From the NCBI RefSeq assembly GCF_019430905.1, contig NZ_JAHYCA010000006.1, positions 1 to 64,000 of the forward strand: a DNA stretch of 64,000 nt, written 5' to 3'. This document shows positions 16,813 through 25,184 of the stretch, in pieces; the stretch's first letter is position 1, and the number at the start of each line of letters is the position of its first letter. The notes under the pieces are model-generated. The model searched no databases, was not told the DNA's origin, and saw nothing but the letters and a program-made list of their open reading frames with translations. The translations under genes and the position numbers were made by a program. This DNA is from Billgrantia antri (GTDB lineage Bacteria > Pseudomonadota > Gammaproteobacteria > Pseudomonadales > Halomonadaceae).

Positions 16813-17256
16813 ATGAGTAAACCTCGACCTCTCCAAGAGCCCCTTCTGCCGCCAGGTGACGAGAAACAGCTGCACGATTTTCTCGAAGGTGAACGGGCTC
16901 TGCTCGAACTCAGGTGCTGCGAGCCGAAAGCGCTGAGCCAGCTCATCCATGACCTGGCGCACCCCATGAGCCCTTCGCTGGAGCAGGCGATAGCACGCTG
17001 CCTGGCCAGTCGGGAGCTGGAGTTCGCTGCTGCCGAAACCTTGCTCCCGTCGATGATGCACCGCTTCGGCCTCGAGCCTGGCGCCTGTCGCCAGGATCCG
17101 GCCATCCATTCCTTGCGCACCGTCTGCAGCGCCTGCCCGAAAGTTGCGGCCTGCTGGCTGGCGCTGCGGCATCAGGCATCCCAGGAGGAGTGCCGGGAGT
17201 TTTGCCCCAACGCCGAGGCGCTCGAAACGTTGAAGCCGCCGCCTCGCGATGAGTGA
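16813..17256 (+). CDS. DUF6455-like small cysteine-motif protein, second copy
   Basis: 147 residues. It is a paralogue of the protein at 11962: LLPSMMHRFGLEPG matches LMPTMLQRFGLEPT, and the five cysteines have the same C-x2-C-x5-C-x12-C-x3-C spacing (CSACPKVAAC ... ECREFCPNA). The N-terminal half diverges and has an extra CC pair near residue 35. It lies 118 bases downstream of the DUF2783 gene with a hairpin between. Function unknown; the repeated placement with oxygenases suggests a helper role. Confidence 0.75.
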   Translation: MSKPRPLQEPLLPPGDEKQLHDFLEGERALLELRCCEPKALSQLIHDLAHPMSPSLEQAIARCLASRELEFAAAETLLPSMMHRFGLEPGACRQDPAIHSLRTVCSACPKVAACWLALRHQASQEECREFCPNAEALETLKPPPRDE

Positions 17257-17264
17257 GTGTTCGC

Positions 17265-17618
17265 TCAGCGTGGGGGCGCGACCAGGCGCGCCAGCAGGTC
17301 GTCGATCATGCCGATCTTGGCTTCGGCCGCGCGGATCTGGGCGCAAAACGCCTCACGCTTGTGCCGCAAGCGCGCTTCCAGCTCGTCGCAGAACGGCGGC
17401 TCCGGACGGAAGTGCGGCATCGCCTCGCGGATCTCGTCGAGACGGAACTCCAGCTCACGTGCCCTGCGCACGAAGCGCAGTTCCGCCAGGGTCTGCTCGG
17501 TGTACTCGCGATAACCGTTGTCACGTCTCGAGGGCGGAGTGATCAGGCCGCGCTTCTCGTAGAAGCGAATGGTGTCGCGGCCCAGCCCACTGGCTCGTTC
17601 CAGCTCGCCGATCAGCAT
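17265..17618 (-). CDS. MerR-family transcriptional regulator
   Basis: 117 residues. The N-terminal winged helix (IGELERASGLGRDTIRFYEKRGLITPP) is followed by the dimer coiled coil (residues 75-110). There is no Cys metal-binding signature at the C-terminus like that of mercury, copper or zinc sensors, so the effector is probably organic or redox. It is divergent from the hydrolase at 17715, whose promoter has MerR-type geometry. Start at 17618 (MLIGEL). Confidence 0.88.
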   Translation of the reverse strand: MLIGELERASGLGRDTIRFYEKRGLITPPSRRDNGYREYTEQTLAELRFVRRARELEFRLDEIREAMPHFRPEPPFCDELEARLRHKREAFCAQIRAAEAKIGMIDDLLARLVAPPR

Positions 17619-17630
17619 GAGGAAAACCCC

Positions 17631-17662
17631 TTGACTGTGGAGTTGGCTCCACACCTTACCAT
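17631..17662 (+). promoter_or_regulatory. MerR-type promoter with stretched spacer and dyad operator
   Basis: TTGACT (17631-17636), a 20-base spacer and TACCAT (17657-17662). The spacer holds the dyad TGTGGAG-TTGG-CTCCACA (17636-17653). A spacer of 19-20 bases with a dyad inside it is the hallmark of MerR-activated promoters. It reads toward the hydrolase gene. Confidence 0.7.
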
Positions 17663-17714
17663 GGCTTGGCGCGGCCATACGGGGGCTGCCACGACATGGC
17701 GAGGAGGCAACGAG

Positions 17715-18617
17715 ATGGCATCCAGGATCGAGGAGCGGCAGCTACAGACCGGCGACGGCGTGGCCATCGCCGCGCGTTTCTTCACCCCGGCGCAGCCCAC
17801 TGCGGCGGTGCTGATCGCTCCCGCCATGGGCGTGCCGCAGCGCTTCTATGCGCCGCTGGCGCAATGGCTGGCGGGCCAAGGGATGGCCGTGGCCACCTTC
17901 GACTACCGCGGCATGGGCGCGTCGCGGCCGCCGCGGCTCAGCGGCTTTCCGGCCACCATCATGGACTGGGCGCGCTTTGATGCCGCGGCGATGCTCGAGG
18001 CGCTTGAGCGCCACGCGCCCGGGCTGCCTCTCCATTGGGTCGGCCACAGTCTGGGCGGGCAGATCCCGCCGCTGGTGCCGGGACACGAGCGACTCGAGCG
18101 CATCGTCACCGTGGCCTGCGGCAGCGGCTACTGGCGCGAGAACGCACCGGCGCTGAAGCGACGGGTATGGCTGTTCTGGTTCGGCGCCGTGCCGCTGCTC
18201 ACGCCACTGCTGGGCTATTTTCCCGGCAAGCGGCTCAACATGGTGGGGGACCTGCCGCGCGGCGTGGTCGAACAGTGGCGGCGCTGGTGCCTGCACCCAG
18301 AGTACGCCGTAGGGGCGGAGCCCGGCGTGCGTGAACGCTTCGCCGCCGTGCGCACGCCGGTGGTCTCGCTCTCCTTCAGTGACGACGATTTCATGTCGGC
18401 GCGCAACACCGAGTCGCTGCATGGCTTCTATACCAATGCCCCGCGTATCCTGTTGCGTATCCGGCCCCGTGAGGCGGGCCTGACACGCATCGGCCACTTC
18501 GGCTTCTTCCGCGCGGAGCACGAGCAGGCGCTGTGGCAGCGCTACCTGCTGCCCGCACTGCAAGGTGCCGAGCCGGCATTGGCGGCAACGGCGGAAGGGA
18601 GCACGACGGGATCGTGA
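17715..18617 (+). CDS. Alpha/beta-fold hydrolase
   Basis: 300 residues. The nucleophile elbow GHSLGG (Ser near residue 113), an acid region SFSDDDFMS near residue 225 and a likely catalytic His (IGHFGFFR, near 262) form the triad. FDYRGMGAS near 60 is typical of serine-hydrolase family S33/lysophospholipase-like enzymes. The substrate is unknown. It is divergent from a MerR regulator and under a MerR-type promoter, so it is probably induced by a toxic or reactive ester or stress compound. The start at 17715 has GGAGG seven bases upstream. Confidence 0.8.
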   Translation: MASRIEERQLQTGDGVAIAARFFTPAQPTAAVLIAPAMGVPQRFYAPLAQWLAGQGMAVATFDYRGMGASRPPRLSGFPATIMDWARFDAAAMLEALERHAPGLPLHWVGHSLGGQIPPLVPGHERLERIVTVACGSGYWRENAPALKRRVWLFWFGAVPLLTPLLGYFPGKRLNMVGDLPRGVVEQWRRWCLHPEYAVGAEPGVRERFAAVRTPVVSLSFSDDDFMSARNTESLHGFYTNAPRILLRIRPREAGLTRIGHFGFFRAEHEQALWQRYLLPALQGAEPALAATAEGSTTGS

Positions 18618-18618
18618 C

Positions 18619-20049
18619 TCAGGCCGGCACTTGCTGGTCCAGCAGCGCCGTTACCGCCTCGCCGACCCGCCTGATGCCGGCTTCGACGGCGGGCGTCATC
18701 GCCGTGGCGTAATTCAGGCGCAGGCAATGGCGGTACTTGCCCGAGGCCGAGAATAGCGACCCCGGCGTGACATGCAGCCCTTCGCCGACCAGGCGCTCCT
18801 TGAGGCGTACGCAATCGATATTGCCCGGCAGCTCCAGCCATAGCAGGAAACCGCCCTGGGGATAGCTGACTCCTGTGCCGGGCGGGAAGTAGCGCATCAC
18901 CCAGTCGATCATGATGTCGCGATGCTGGCGGTACTGACGGATCATCTCGCGCAGGTGGCGCTCGTAGTGGCCGTGCTGGACGAACTCCGCCACCGCCAGC
19001 TGCGGCAGCGTGGCCGAGGCGCCGGTGGAAACGTACTTCATGTGCAGCACCTGGTCGCGATAGCGCCCCGGCGCCATCCAGCCGACTCGAAGCCCAGGCA
19101 CCAGCGTCTTGGAGAAGGCACTGCACAGCAGCACACGGCCGTCGTCGTCGAAGCTCTTGAGAGTGCGCGGCCGGGGCGTGTCGAAGGAGAGATCGCCATA
19201 GATATCGTCCTCGACGATGGCCACGTCGAAGCGCTGGGCCAAAGCGACCAGGGCGCGCTTGCGCGCCTCGGGCATGGTATAGCCGAGCGGGTTGTTGCAG
19301 GTGGGGGTGATCTGGATCGCCTTGATCGGCCACTGTTCCAGCGCCAGCTCCAGCGCTTCCAGGCTGATGCCGCTCTGCGGGTCGGTGGGGATCTCCAGCG
19401 CCTTGAGCTTCTGCGCCTTGAGGATCTGCATGGTGCCGTAGAAACTCGGTGAGTCCACCGCGACCACGTCGCCGGGCTCGGTCAGGGTGCGCAGGGCGAG
19501 CGAGAGTGCTTCCTGACAGCCGGTGGTGATCAATACATCGTCGGGATGCAGCAGGCAGCCCGACTTGTCGGCCAGCCTGACGATCTGACGGCGTAGTTCG
19601 AGGCTGCCCTGCAGGCTGTCGTAGCTGAGCCCATGGGCTGCAACATGCCGATGCAATGTACTCAGCTGGCGGTGCAGGGGGCGAAGGCTGGCGGCAGTGA
19701 GGTCGGGAATGCCGCGCCCCAGCATCAGCAAGCGGTCGTGCACGGGGGAGGAGGCGACCAGCTCCAGTACCTGATCCCACTGGGACACGTCCAGCGGACG
19801 CTGGGCCGGGCGCGATACCTTGGGCAGCACGCTCGGGGTCGGCCGAGGCAGCACATAGTAACCCGAGCGCGGGCGTGCTTCTGCGAGGCCGGATTCCTCC
19901 AGCCGACGATACGCCTCCTGAGCGGTGGAGACGCTGACGCCAAGCTCGCGGCAGAGCGTACGCACGGAGGGCAGTCGGTCGCCGATACGATACTGGCCCT
20001 GCTCGATGCGCTGGGTCAGGGTCTGAGCCACATGGTCGTAGCGCTTCAT
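18619..20049 (-). CDS. MocR-type regulator (GntR HTH fused to PLP aminotransferase-like domain)
   Basis: 476 residues. Residues 1-70 form a GntR winged helix (YRIGDRLPSVRTLCRELGVSVSTAQEAYRRLEESGL). Residues about 100-470 form a fold-type I aminotransferase domain with the PLP Lys in SAFSKTLVPGLRVGW near residue 290 and the Asp in VEDDIYGDL near 250. Such proteins sense amino acids or vitamin B6 compounds through PLP. The start was set at 20049 (MKRYDH). Its upstream gap contains repeated TACAG boxes. The downstream hydrolase is convergent, 1 base away, so the target may be itself or the DUF1127 gene. Confidence 0.88.
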   Translation of the reverse strand: MKRYDHVAQTLTQRIEQGQYRIGDRLPSVRTLCRELGVSVSTAQEAYRRLEESGLAEARPRSGYYVLPRPTPSVLPKVSRPAQRPLDVSQWDQVLELVASSPVHDRLLMLGRGIPDLTAASLRPLHRQLSTLHRHVAAHGLSYDSLQGSLELRRQIVRLADKSGCLLHPDDVLITTGCQEALSLALRTLTEPGDVVAVDSPSFYGTMQILKAQKLKALEIPTDPQSGISLEALELALEQWPIKAIQITPTCNNPLGYTMPEARKRALVALAQRFDVAIVEDDIYGDLSFDTPRPRTLKSFDDDGRVLLCSAFSKTLVPGLRVGWMAPGRYRDQVLHMKYVSTGASATLPQLAVAEFVQHGHYERHLREMIRQYRQHRDIMIDWVMRYFPPGTGVSYPQGGFLLWLELPGNIDCVRLKERLVGEGLHVTPGSLFSASGKYRHCLRLNYATAMTPAVEAGIRRVGEAVTALLDQQVPA

Positions 20050-20077
20050 GACAGATCCATCGAACTGTTCCCTATCT

Positions 20078-20164
20078 CGATACAGAAGGAGAGAAAATGA
20101 ACGATACAGCCACAGCATAGTGCCATCTGTACCGCAAAACTATTAATTCGTTGGATCTGTATTG
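20078..20164. promoter_or_regulatory. Cluster of four TACAG boxes in the mocR upstream gap
   Basis: CGATACAG occurs as a direct repeat at 20078-20085 and 20102-20109, 24 bases apart. Two inverted near-copies follow: CTGTACCG (20127-20134) and CTGTATTG (20157-20164). In addition ACAGATCCA (20051-20059) and TGGATCTGT (20152-20160) are perfect inverted copies. MocR regulators often bind direct repeats, so these are candidate operator boxes. Confidence 0.5.
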
Positions 20165-20215
20165 GTTTTCTCCGTGGCCATAACCTGTCAGAACCCACCG
20201 ACAGGAGATGCGGTC

Positions 20216-20380
20216 ATGATCGTCAAACGCCTTTTCCACCTCTTCCGTTTGTTCAGGGAGCAGCAACGGCGTCACCGTACCCGCGGCGAACTGCGTCATC
20301 TCGATGATCGCCTGCTAGCCGATATTGGCCTGGATCGAGAAACTGTTAGGCGTGAAGTGCGCAAACCGTTCTGGCGATGA
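20216..20380 (+). CDS. DUF1127 small protein
   Basis: 54 residues, highly basic and rich in Arg (FRLFREQQRRHRTRGELRHLDDRLLADIGLDRETVRREVRKPFWR). The LxxLxDRxLxDIGL(D/T)R block is the DUF1127 signature. Such short proteins are linked in other bacteria to RNA turnover and carbon or phosphate metabolism, but the mechanism is poorly defined. AGGAG is eight bases before the ATG at 20216; a longer frame from 20162 is less likely. The TACAG boxes lie upstream. Confidence 0.8.
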   Translation: MIVKRLFHLFRLFREQQRRHRTRGELRHLDDRLLADIGLDRETVRREVRKPFWR

Positions 20381-20463
20381 GCACCGGCACGACACGGGAA
20401 CCCGCAGTGCCGCACGATACCCTAATGGGATACGAGCCATCGGCAGCCAAGGAGGAGCCAGCC

Positions 20464-20858
20464 ATGATCGAGACACTCCCTGCACCCGAGTATGTAGCGG
20501 CGTTTCGTATTTCGGGCACGCTGCACAGCGCGGACTACGACGTATTGATCCCTGCCATCGAGTCGAACTCGAGTACAACGAGGATATCGGCGTGCTGGCG
20601 GACATGACCGACTTCGACCACATGACGGCCGGCGCCCTGCTGCGCGATCTGGCCTACGCCATGAGCAAGCTGGGCGAGTACCGCCGCTTCAAGCGTGCTG
20701 CGGTGATCGCCGACAAGGGCTGGATCGAGACCACCACCAGGCTGGCCGGCAAGCTGTTTCCCAATACCGAAGCGCGACTCTTTCATGCCGGCGAGCTTGA
20801 AGAGGCCATGCGCTGGGTCGCCGGCTTTCGCCGCGATCTGATCGACGGCGGATTATGA
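20464..20858 (+). pseudogene. STAS/SpoIIAA-like protein, split by a one-base frameshift
   Basis: The ATG at 20464 has a strong GGAGGAG site. It starts MIETLPAPEYVAAFRISGTL and reads to IPAIES, then loses similarity. In the next frame the rest of the domain continues at once: ELEYNEDIGVLADMTDFDHM, then RFKRAAVIADKGWIE and the C-terminal FRRDLIDGGL. Adding one base after 20565 (TCG to TCG-GAA) restores one frame of about 131 residues. Whole, it would be a SpoIIAA-like STAS-fold protein (typically about 120-130 residues). Either a recent mutation or a sequencing error explains it. The stop overlaps the convergent MFS gene end by six bases. Confidence 0.75.
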
Positions 20859-22061
20859 AGTCGCGGTAGCGGCAGCCTGTTCGCTGTGCCATTGGTGCAG
20901 CAGCCAGGCGAAGGCCAGTCCTAGGGCCAGCAGCCACAGCCCGGCGCCGGCCAGCAGCCACGCGCTGTCGGCCAGGCGCAGCACCAGCCCGCCGAGGCTG
21001 ACCCCCACCGACTGGCCGAGGAACAGGCAGCCGGCGAACACCGCCATGGCGGTGCCGCGCATGGCGGGTGCCATCTGAGTGGCGTTGATCTGCAGCGTGC
21101 TGTGCATCATGTAGAAGCCGAGCCCGGCGCAGAAGGCGCCGGCGGTGGCCAGCGCCGGCAGTGAAGAGAGCGCCAGCCCGACGAAGCCGAGCCCCATCAG
21201 CATGCCGCCGCCTGCGGCCAGGCCCGGCTCTCCCAGGCGGGCGACCAGCGGTCGCGCCAGGGCGGCGAAGATCAACCCGCCGACACCGAACAGCGCCACC
21301 ATCAGGCCGGCCTGGGTCAGCGAGACGTCAAGCCGGGTATAGAGATGGCTGGCCACGAAGGCCAGGGCGCCGAAGGCGGCGATTCCCTCGAGGAACACCA
21401 GCGCGAGGATGCGTCGCGCGCGGGCGATCAGCAGCACCTCGCGGATGCGCGAGAAAAAAACGATACGACCCCGATCCTCCATGGCCGGCGACAGCTCGGG
21501 ACGCAGGCGGAGCATCACCAGCAGCAGGCCGCCGGCGATGAGGAACAGTAGGGTCAGCAGCACGAAGGCCGCTTGCCAGCCCAGCGTATCGGCCAGGAAG
21601 CCGCCCGCCACCTGGCCCGAGATCAACCCCAGTACCGCGCCGGAGAGCATGTGCGCTAGCGTCACCTGGCGTCGCTCGTAAGGCACGTTGTCGCCGACCC
21701 AGGCCATGGAGAGCGGGATGATCGCCGCCGCGGTGGCGCCGTTGAGGGTACGAAACACCAGCAGCATCGACAGAGAGTCGGCCAGCGCTGAGCCCAGGGC
21801 ACCCAGCGCGCAGGCCAGGGTGGCCAGGCCGATCACCCGCAGGGTGCCGTGGCGATCGCCCAACGGGCCGTAGGCGAGCTGCAGCATGCCGTAGGCAATG
21901 GCGAACAGGGTGATGTTCTGTGCCACCTCGGCCACCGGCCGGACGAAGGCCTGGGACAGCGCCGGCAGCATGGCGTCGGTGACGCGCATCGAGGCCATGC
22001 TGGCGAAGCCGGCCAGGGCCAGCAGCAGGATGACGAGGCGGGGAGGGGCGGTATCGTGCAT
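20853..22061 (-). CDS. MFS transporter
   Basis: 402 residues with about 12 hydrophobic segments. The loop 2-3 motif is GPLGDRHGTLRVIGL near residue 70. It is most like drug or metabolite exporters of the 12-TM MFS group. Its start at 22061 (MHDTAPP) is two bases after the stop of the Bcr/CflA-like gene, so the two are one operon. Substrate unknown. Confidence 0.83.
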   Translation of the reverse strand: MHDTAPPRLVILLLALAGFASMASMRVTDAMLPALSQAFVRPVAEVAQNITLFAIAYGMLQLAYGPLGDRHGTLRVIGLATLACALGALGSALADSLSMLLVFRTLNGATAAAIIPLSMAWVGDNVPYERRQVTLAHMLSGAVLGLISGQVAGGFLADTLGWQAAFVLLTLLFLIAGGLLLVMLRLRPELSPAMEDRGRIVFFSRIREVLLIARARRILALVFLEGIAAFGALAFVASHLYTRLDVSLTQAGLMVALFGVGGLIFAALARPLVARLGEPGLAAGGGMLMGLGFVGLALSSLPALATAGAFCAGLGFYMMHSTLQINATQMAPAMRGTAMAVFAGCLFLGQSVGVSLGGLVLRLADSAWLLAGAGLWLLALGLAFAWLLHQWHSEQAAATATS

Positions 22062-22063
22062 TG

Positions 22064-23278
22064 CTATGAGCGTGTCTGGCTGGTGGCGGCTGCCTGGCTG
22101 GCCGGGCGCACCAGCAACAGGTAAGCCGCCAGGGAGAGCACGCCTCCGAGGCCGATGGAGATGGCCATGGTCAGCGAGGTGCCGTCGTGGAAGCGACCGA
22201 CCAGCGCGCCGCCAAGGGCGGCGAGGGTCATCTGCAGGAAGCCGAACAGCGAGGAGGCCGAGCCGGCGCACTGCGGGTTGGGCGCCAGCGCCCCGGACAT
22301 GCTCTGTGGCATCACGATGCCGAAACCGACCAGAAACAGGATGTGCGGCCCGATCACCGCCCAGGGTGTGTAGACCGCCGCCGCCGCCAGCCCGGCCATG
22401 GTGAGACCGGCCACGGCGCAGATCGACGTGGCCAGCAGCAGCAGTCGGTCACGGCCCAGGCGGTGGCTGAAGCGCCCGCTGATCAGGGTACCGCTGAAAA
22501 AGCCGGCAACGATCAGCGTGAAGCCGATCCCATAGCCGAAGGGTGACATGCCCATGAACTCGATCAGCACGAAGGAGGAGCCGGAGAGAAACGCGAACAG
22601 GCCGGTGAAGCCGCTGGCGTTGACCAGCGTGTAGCCCATGAACGCACGTTGGCCGAGCAGCATGCGGTAATTCTGCAGGATGGTGGCAGGATGCACCGAC
22701 TGGCGGTTCTCCCGTGCCAGTGGCTCCGGCATGAGAATGGCGAGCACCAGCAGCATCGCCGCGGCATAGAGCGTCAGCAGCAGGAAGATCGATTCCCAGC
22801 CGAAGAACAGCAGCAGCCCTGCGCCGACGATGGGTGCCAGGGCGGGGGCGAGCGCCATGGTGCTCGCCATGTAGGAGAGTACGCGCCCGGCCTCGAGGGG
22901 GCCATGGATGTCGCGCACCGCGGCGCGTCCCAGCACCGGGCCGGCAGCACCGCCCAGCGCTTGGAGGAATCGCCCGAAAAGGAGCCACTCGATGCTGGGG
23001 GCGAAGGCGCACAGCAGGCTCGCCAGCAGGAACAGGCCGAAACCGGCAATCATTACCGGCCTGCGGCCGAAGCGATCGGAGATCGGGCCGCAGAACAGCT
23101 GCGCCAGGGCGAAGCCGGCCATGTACAGGCTCAGGGTCAGTTGGATCTGGTCGGGACCGGTGTCGAGTGCTGCGGCCATGGCCGGCATCGCCGGCAGGTA
23201 CATGTCGGTGGCCAGCGGGCCCAGCGCAGTCAGCGCCGCCAGCGTAATCACCATGGCAGGGGACTTCAGCCTCAGCAC
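22064..23278 (-). CDS. Bcr/CflA-family MFS drug-efflux transporter
   Basis: 404 residues, about 12 membrane segments. TDMYLPAMPAMA near residue 27 and GPISDRFGRRPVMIAGFGLF near residue 70 are signatures of the Bcr/CflA group, which exports bicyclomycin, chloramphenicol or cysteine-like compounds. The start is the GTG at 23276-23278, because AGGAG is seven bases upstream; an ATG at 23305 would place that AGGAG inside the gene. Two unlike MFS exporters in tandem suggest efflux of a related pair of compounds. Confidence 0.83.
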   Translation of the reverse strand: MLRLKSPAMVITLAALTALGPLATDMYLPAMPAMAAALDTGPDQIQLTLSLYMAGFALAQLFCGPISDRFGRRPVMIAGFGLFLLASLLCAFAPSIEWLLFGRFLQALGGAAGPVLGRAAVRDIHGPLEAGRVLSYMASTMALAPALAPIVGAGLLLFFGWESIFLLLTLYAAAMLLVLAILMPEPLARENRQSVHPATILQNYRMLLGQRAFMGYTLVNASGFTGLFAFLSGSSFVLIEFMGMSPFGYGIGFTLIVAGFFSGTLISGRFSHRLGRDRLLLLATSICAVAGLTMAGLAAAAVYTPWAVIGPHILFLVGFGIVMPQSMSGALAPNPQCAGSASSLFGFLQMTLAALGGALVGRFHDGTSLTMAISIGLGGVLSLAAYLLLVRPASQAAATSQTRS

Positions 23279-23381
23279 ATGAACTCTCCTCAGGAAGGCG
23301 AACAACGACCGGTAGGCGCCGCGCTTCCCGCTCCAGGCCGGAACAGGAAAGGGCGGCGCCCATAGTCGTTAGCTTGCTTAT

Positions 23382-23392
23382 TTTAGCCTAAA
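23382..23392. promoter_or_regulatory. Small palindrome upstream of the MFS operon
   Basis: TTTAGCCTAAA is an 11-bp palindrome in the 128-base gap between maiA and the MFS pair. On the minus strand a TAAAAT -10-like hexamer overlaps it and TTGAGC lies 19 bases upstream. It suggests a separate promoter for the exporters. Confidence 0.3.
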
Positions 23393-23406
23393 CAGCGCGG
23401 CTTTGC

Positions 23407-24051
23407 TCAACCCGCATCCGGCTGCTCGCCCGGGGCGGCCTTGGCGAAGGCCTCAAGCTCGCGGCAGCGCTCGGCAATGCGCCGAATCGTCGGATACGGC
23501 GAGAGGTCGCACTCGAAGCGTTCGGCGTTGAACACCTGCGGCACCAGACAGAGATCCGCCAGGGTCGGGCTGTCGCCGTGACAGAACGTGCCGGTGGCGG
23601 GCTCGCCCGCCATCCTCGCTTCCAGTGCGGCGAAGCCTTCGGCGATCCAGTGGCGGTACCAGGCCAGCTTGGCCTCGTCGTCCAGCTTGAGCTCGTGCAC
23701 CAGATACTTGAGCACCTTGAGGTTGTTGAGCGGGTGGATCTCGCAGGCCACGAGCTGTGCCAGCGATCGCACCCGGGCGCGGCCTTGGGCATCCGCCGGC
23801 AGCAGCGGCGGTTCCGGGTAGCGCTCATCGAGGTACTCGCAGATCGCCAGCGACTGGGTCAGCTGGATACCGCCATCGGTCTCGAGTACCGGCACCAGCC
23901 CCTGGGGGTTGCGGGCGAGGTTTTCCTCGCCACGCTGCTCGCCCTTGACCAGGTTGACCGGGGCCTGGTCGTAGGCCAGGCCCTTGAGGTTGAGTGCGAT
24001 GCGCACCCGGTAGGCCGCCGAGGAGCGATAATAGCCGTACAGTGTGGTCAT
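23407..24051 (-). CDS. maiA: Maleylacetoacetate isomerase
   Basis: 214 residues, zeta-class glutathione transferase. The N-terminal YYRSSAAYRVRIALNLKGL carries the active-site SSxxYRVR signature; NPQGLVPVLE and QSLAICEYLDERYP bind glutathione; ADLCLVPQVFNA is in the C-terminal helical domain. It isomerises maleylacetoacetate to fumarylacetoacetate using glutathione as cofactor. It is the last gene of the homogentisate operon, 20 bases after the fumarylacetoacetate hydrolase. Confidence 0.94.
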   Translation of the reverse strand: MTTLYGYYRSSAAYRVRIALNLKGLAYDQAPVNLVKGEQRGEENLARNPQGLVPVLETDGGIQLTQSLAICEYLDERYPEPPLLPADAQGRARVRSLAQLVACEIHPLNNLKVLKYLVHELKLDDEAKLAWYRHWIAEGFAALEARMAGEPATGTFCHGDSPTLADLCLVPQVFNAERFECDLSPYPTIRRIAERCRELEAFAKAAPGEQPDAG

Positions 24052-24071
24052 GATTGGCTCTCCCTGGCGGT

Positions 24072-25091
24072 TTACTTGGGTTGGTACTGAACCACCTGCT
24101 GGTCGATGGCACCGAAGATGCTCACGCCGTCGCGGTCGAACATCTCGATTCGCACCCGGTCGCCGAAGCGCATGAACGGCGTCTTCGCCGCGCCGTGCAG
24201 GATCTGCTCGACCATGCGCACCTCGGCCAGGCAGCTGTAGCCCACGCCGCCGTCGGCGACCGGCTTGCCGGGGCCGCCGTCGGGGTCGGGGTTGGAGACG
24301 GTGCCCGAGCCGACGATGGCGCCTGCACCCAGGTAGCGGGTCTTGGCCGCATGGGCGACCAGCTGCGGGAAGCTGAAGATCATGTCAGGGCCGGCCTCCG
24401 GCTCGCCGAACTTCTCGCCGTTGAGGTGAACGGTCAGCGGCAGGTGCACCTTGCCGTCCTGCCAGGCGTCGCCCAGCTCGTCGGGAGTGACGCAGATCGG
24501 CGAAAAGCTCGAGGCCGGCTTGGCCTGGAAGAAGCCGAAGCCCTTGGCCAACTCGCCGGGGATCAGCCCGCGCAGGCTGACGTCGTTGACCAGCATGATC
24601 AGCTTGATGTGGCCGGCGGCCTGCTCCGGGGTGACTGCCATGGGCACGTCGTCGGTGATCACCGCGATCTCGCCCTCGAAGTCGATGCCGTGCTCCTCGC
24701 TGACCGCCTCGATGTCCTCGGTGGGGGCGAGGAACTTGTCGCCTCCGCCCTGGTACATCAGCGGGTCGGTCCAGAAGGTCTCGGGCATTTCGGCGTTGCG
24801 CGCCTGGCGCACCAGCTTGACGTGATTGAGGTAGGCGGAGCCGTCGGCCCAGTGATAACTGCGCGGTAGTGGCGAGTGCAGCTGACCCTGGTCCAGGGCG
24901 AAGGCGTCCGCGGCGCGGCCGTCGTTGAGCTCGGCGTAGCGCGCTTCCAGCTTCGGACTCAGCGCGTCCCAGTTCTCGATGGCCTGCTGCAGGGTGGCGG
25001 CGATATCGCTGGCGGAGACGGCCTGGCTCAGGTCGCGGGAGACCACCAGCAATTCACCGTCGCGGCCGTTCTTCAAAGTAGCGAGTTTCAT
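24072..25091 (-). CDS. fahA: Fumarylacetoacetate hydrolase
   Basis: 339 residues. It splits fumarylacetoacetate into fumarate and acetoacetate. The C-terminal FAH fold has the metal ligands in the DFEGEIAVITDDVP region near residue 140 and further acidic residues in VNDVSLRGLIP; AGAIVGSGTVSNPDPDGG lies near residue 255. It sits between hmgA and maiA in the catabolic operon, which fixes the assignment. Confidence 0.92.
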   Translation of the reverse strand: MKLATLKNGRDGELLVVSRDLSQAVSASDIAATLQQAIENWDALSPKLEARYAELNDGRAADAFALDQGQLHSPLPRSYHWADGSAYLNHVKLVRQARNAEMPETFWTDPLMYQGGGDKFLAPTEDIEAVSEEHGIDFEGEIAVITDDVPMAVTPEQAAGHIKLIMLVNDVSLRGLIPGELAKGFGFFQAKPASSFSPICVTPDELGDAWQDGKVHLPLTVHLNGEKFGEPEAGPDMIFSFPQLVAHAAKTRYLGAGAIVGSGTVSNPDPDGGPGKPVADGGVGYSCLAEVRMVEQILHGAAKTPFMRFGDRVRIEMFDRDGVSIFGAIDQQVVQYQPK

Positions 25092-25184
25092 CGTGGTTCA
25101 ATCCTTTCGTCAGGGGCGGGGCGCTTCGGCCCCGTCCGGTTCGGCGTTTCGTCTCTCGGGGCTATTCAGGATCGCTCAAGGCTG

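Noticed and set aside
20325..20463. Longer N-terminus of the STAS-like gene in the downstream frame
   Set aside because: That frame upstream of the break overlaps the DUF1127 end and gives no family-like sequence, whereas the other frame starts with a good ribosome site and matching N-terminus.
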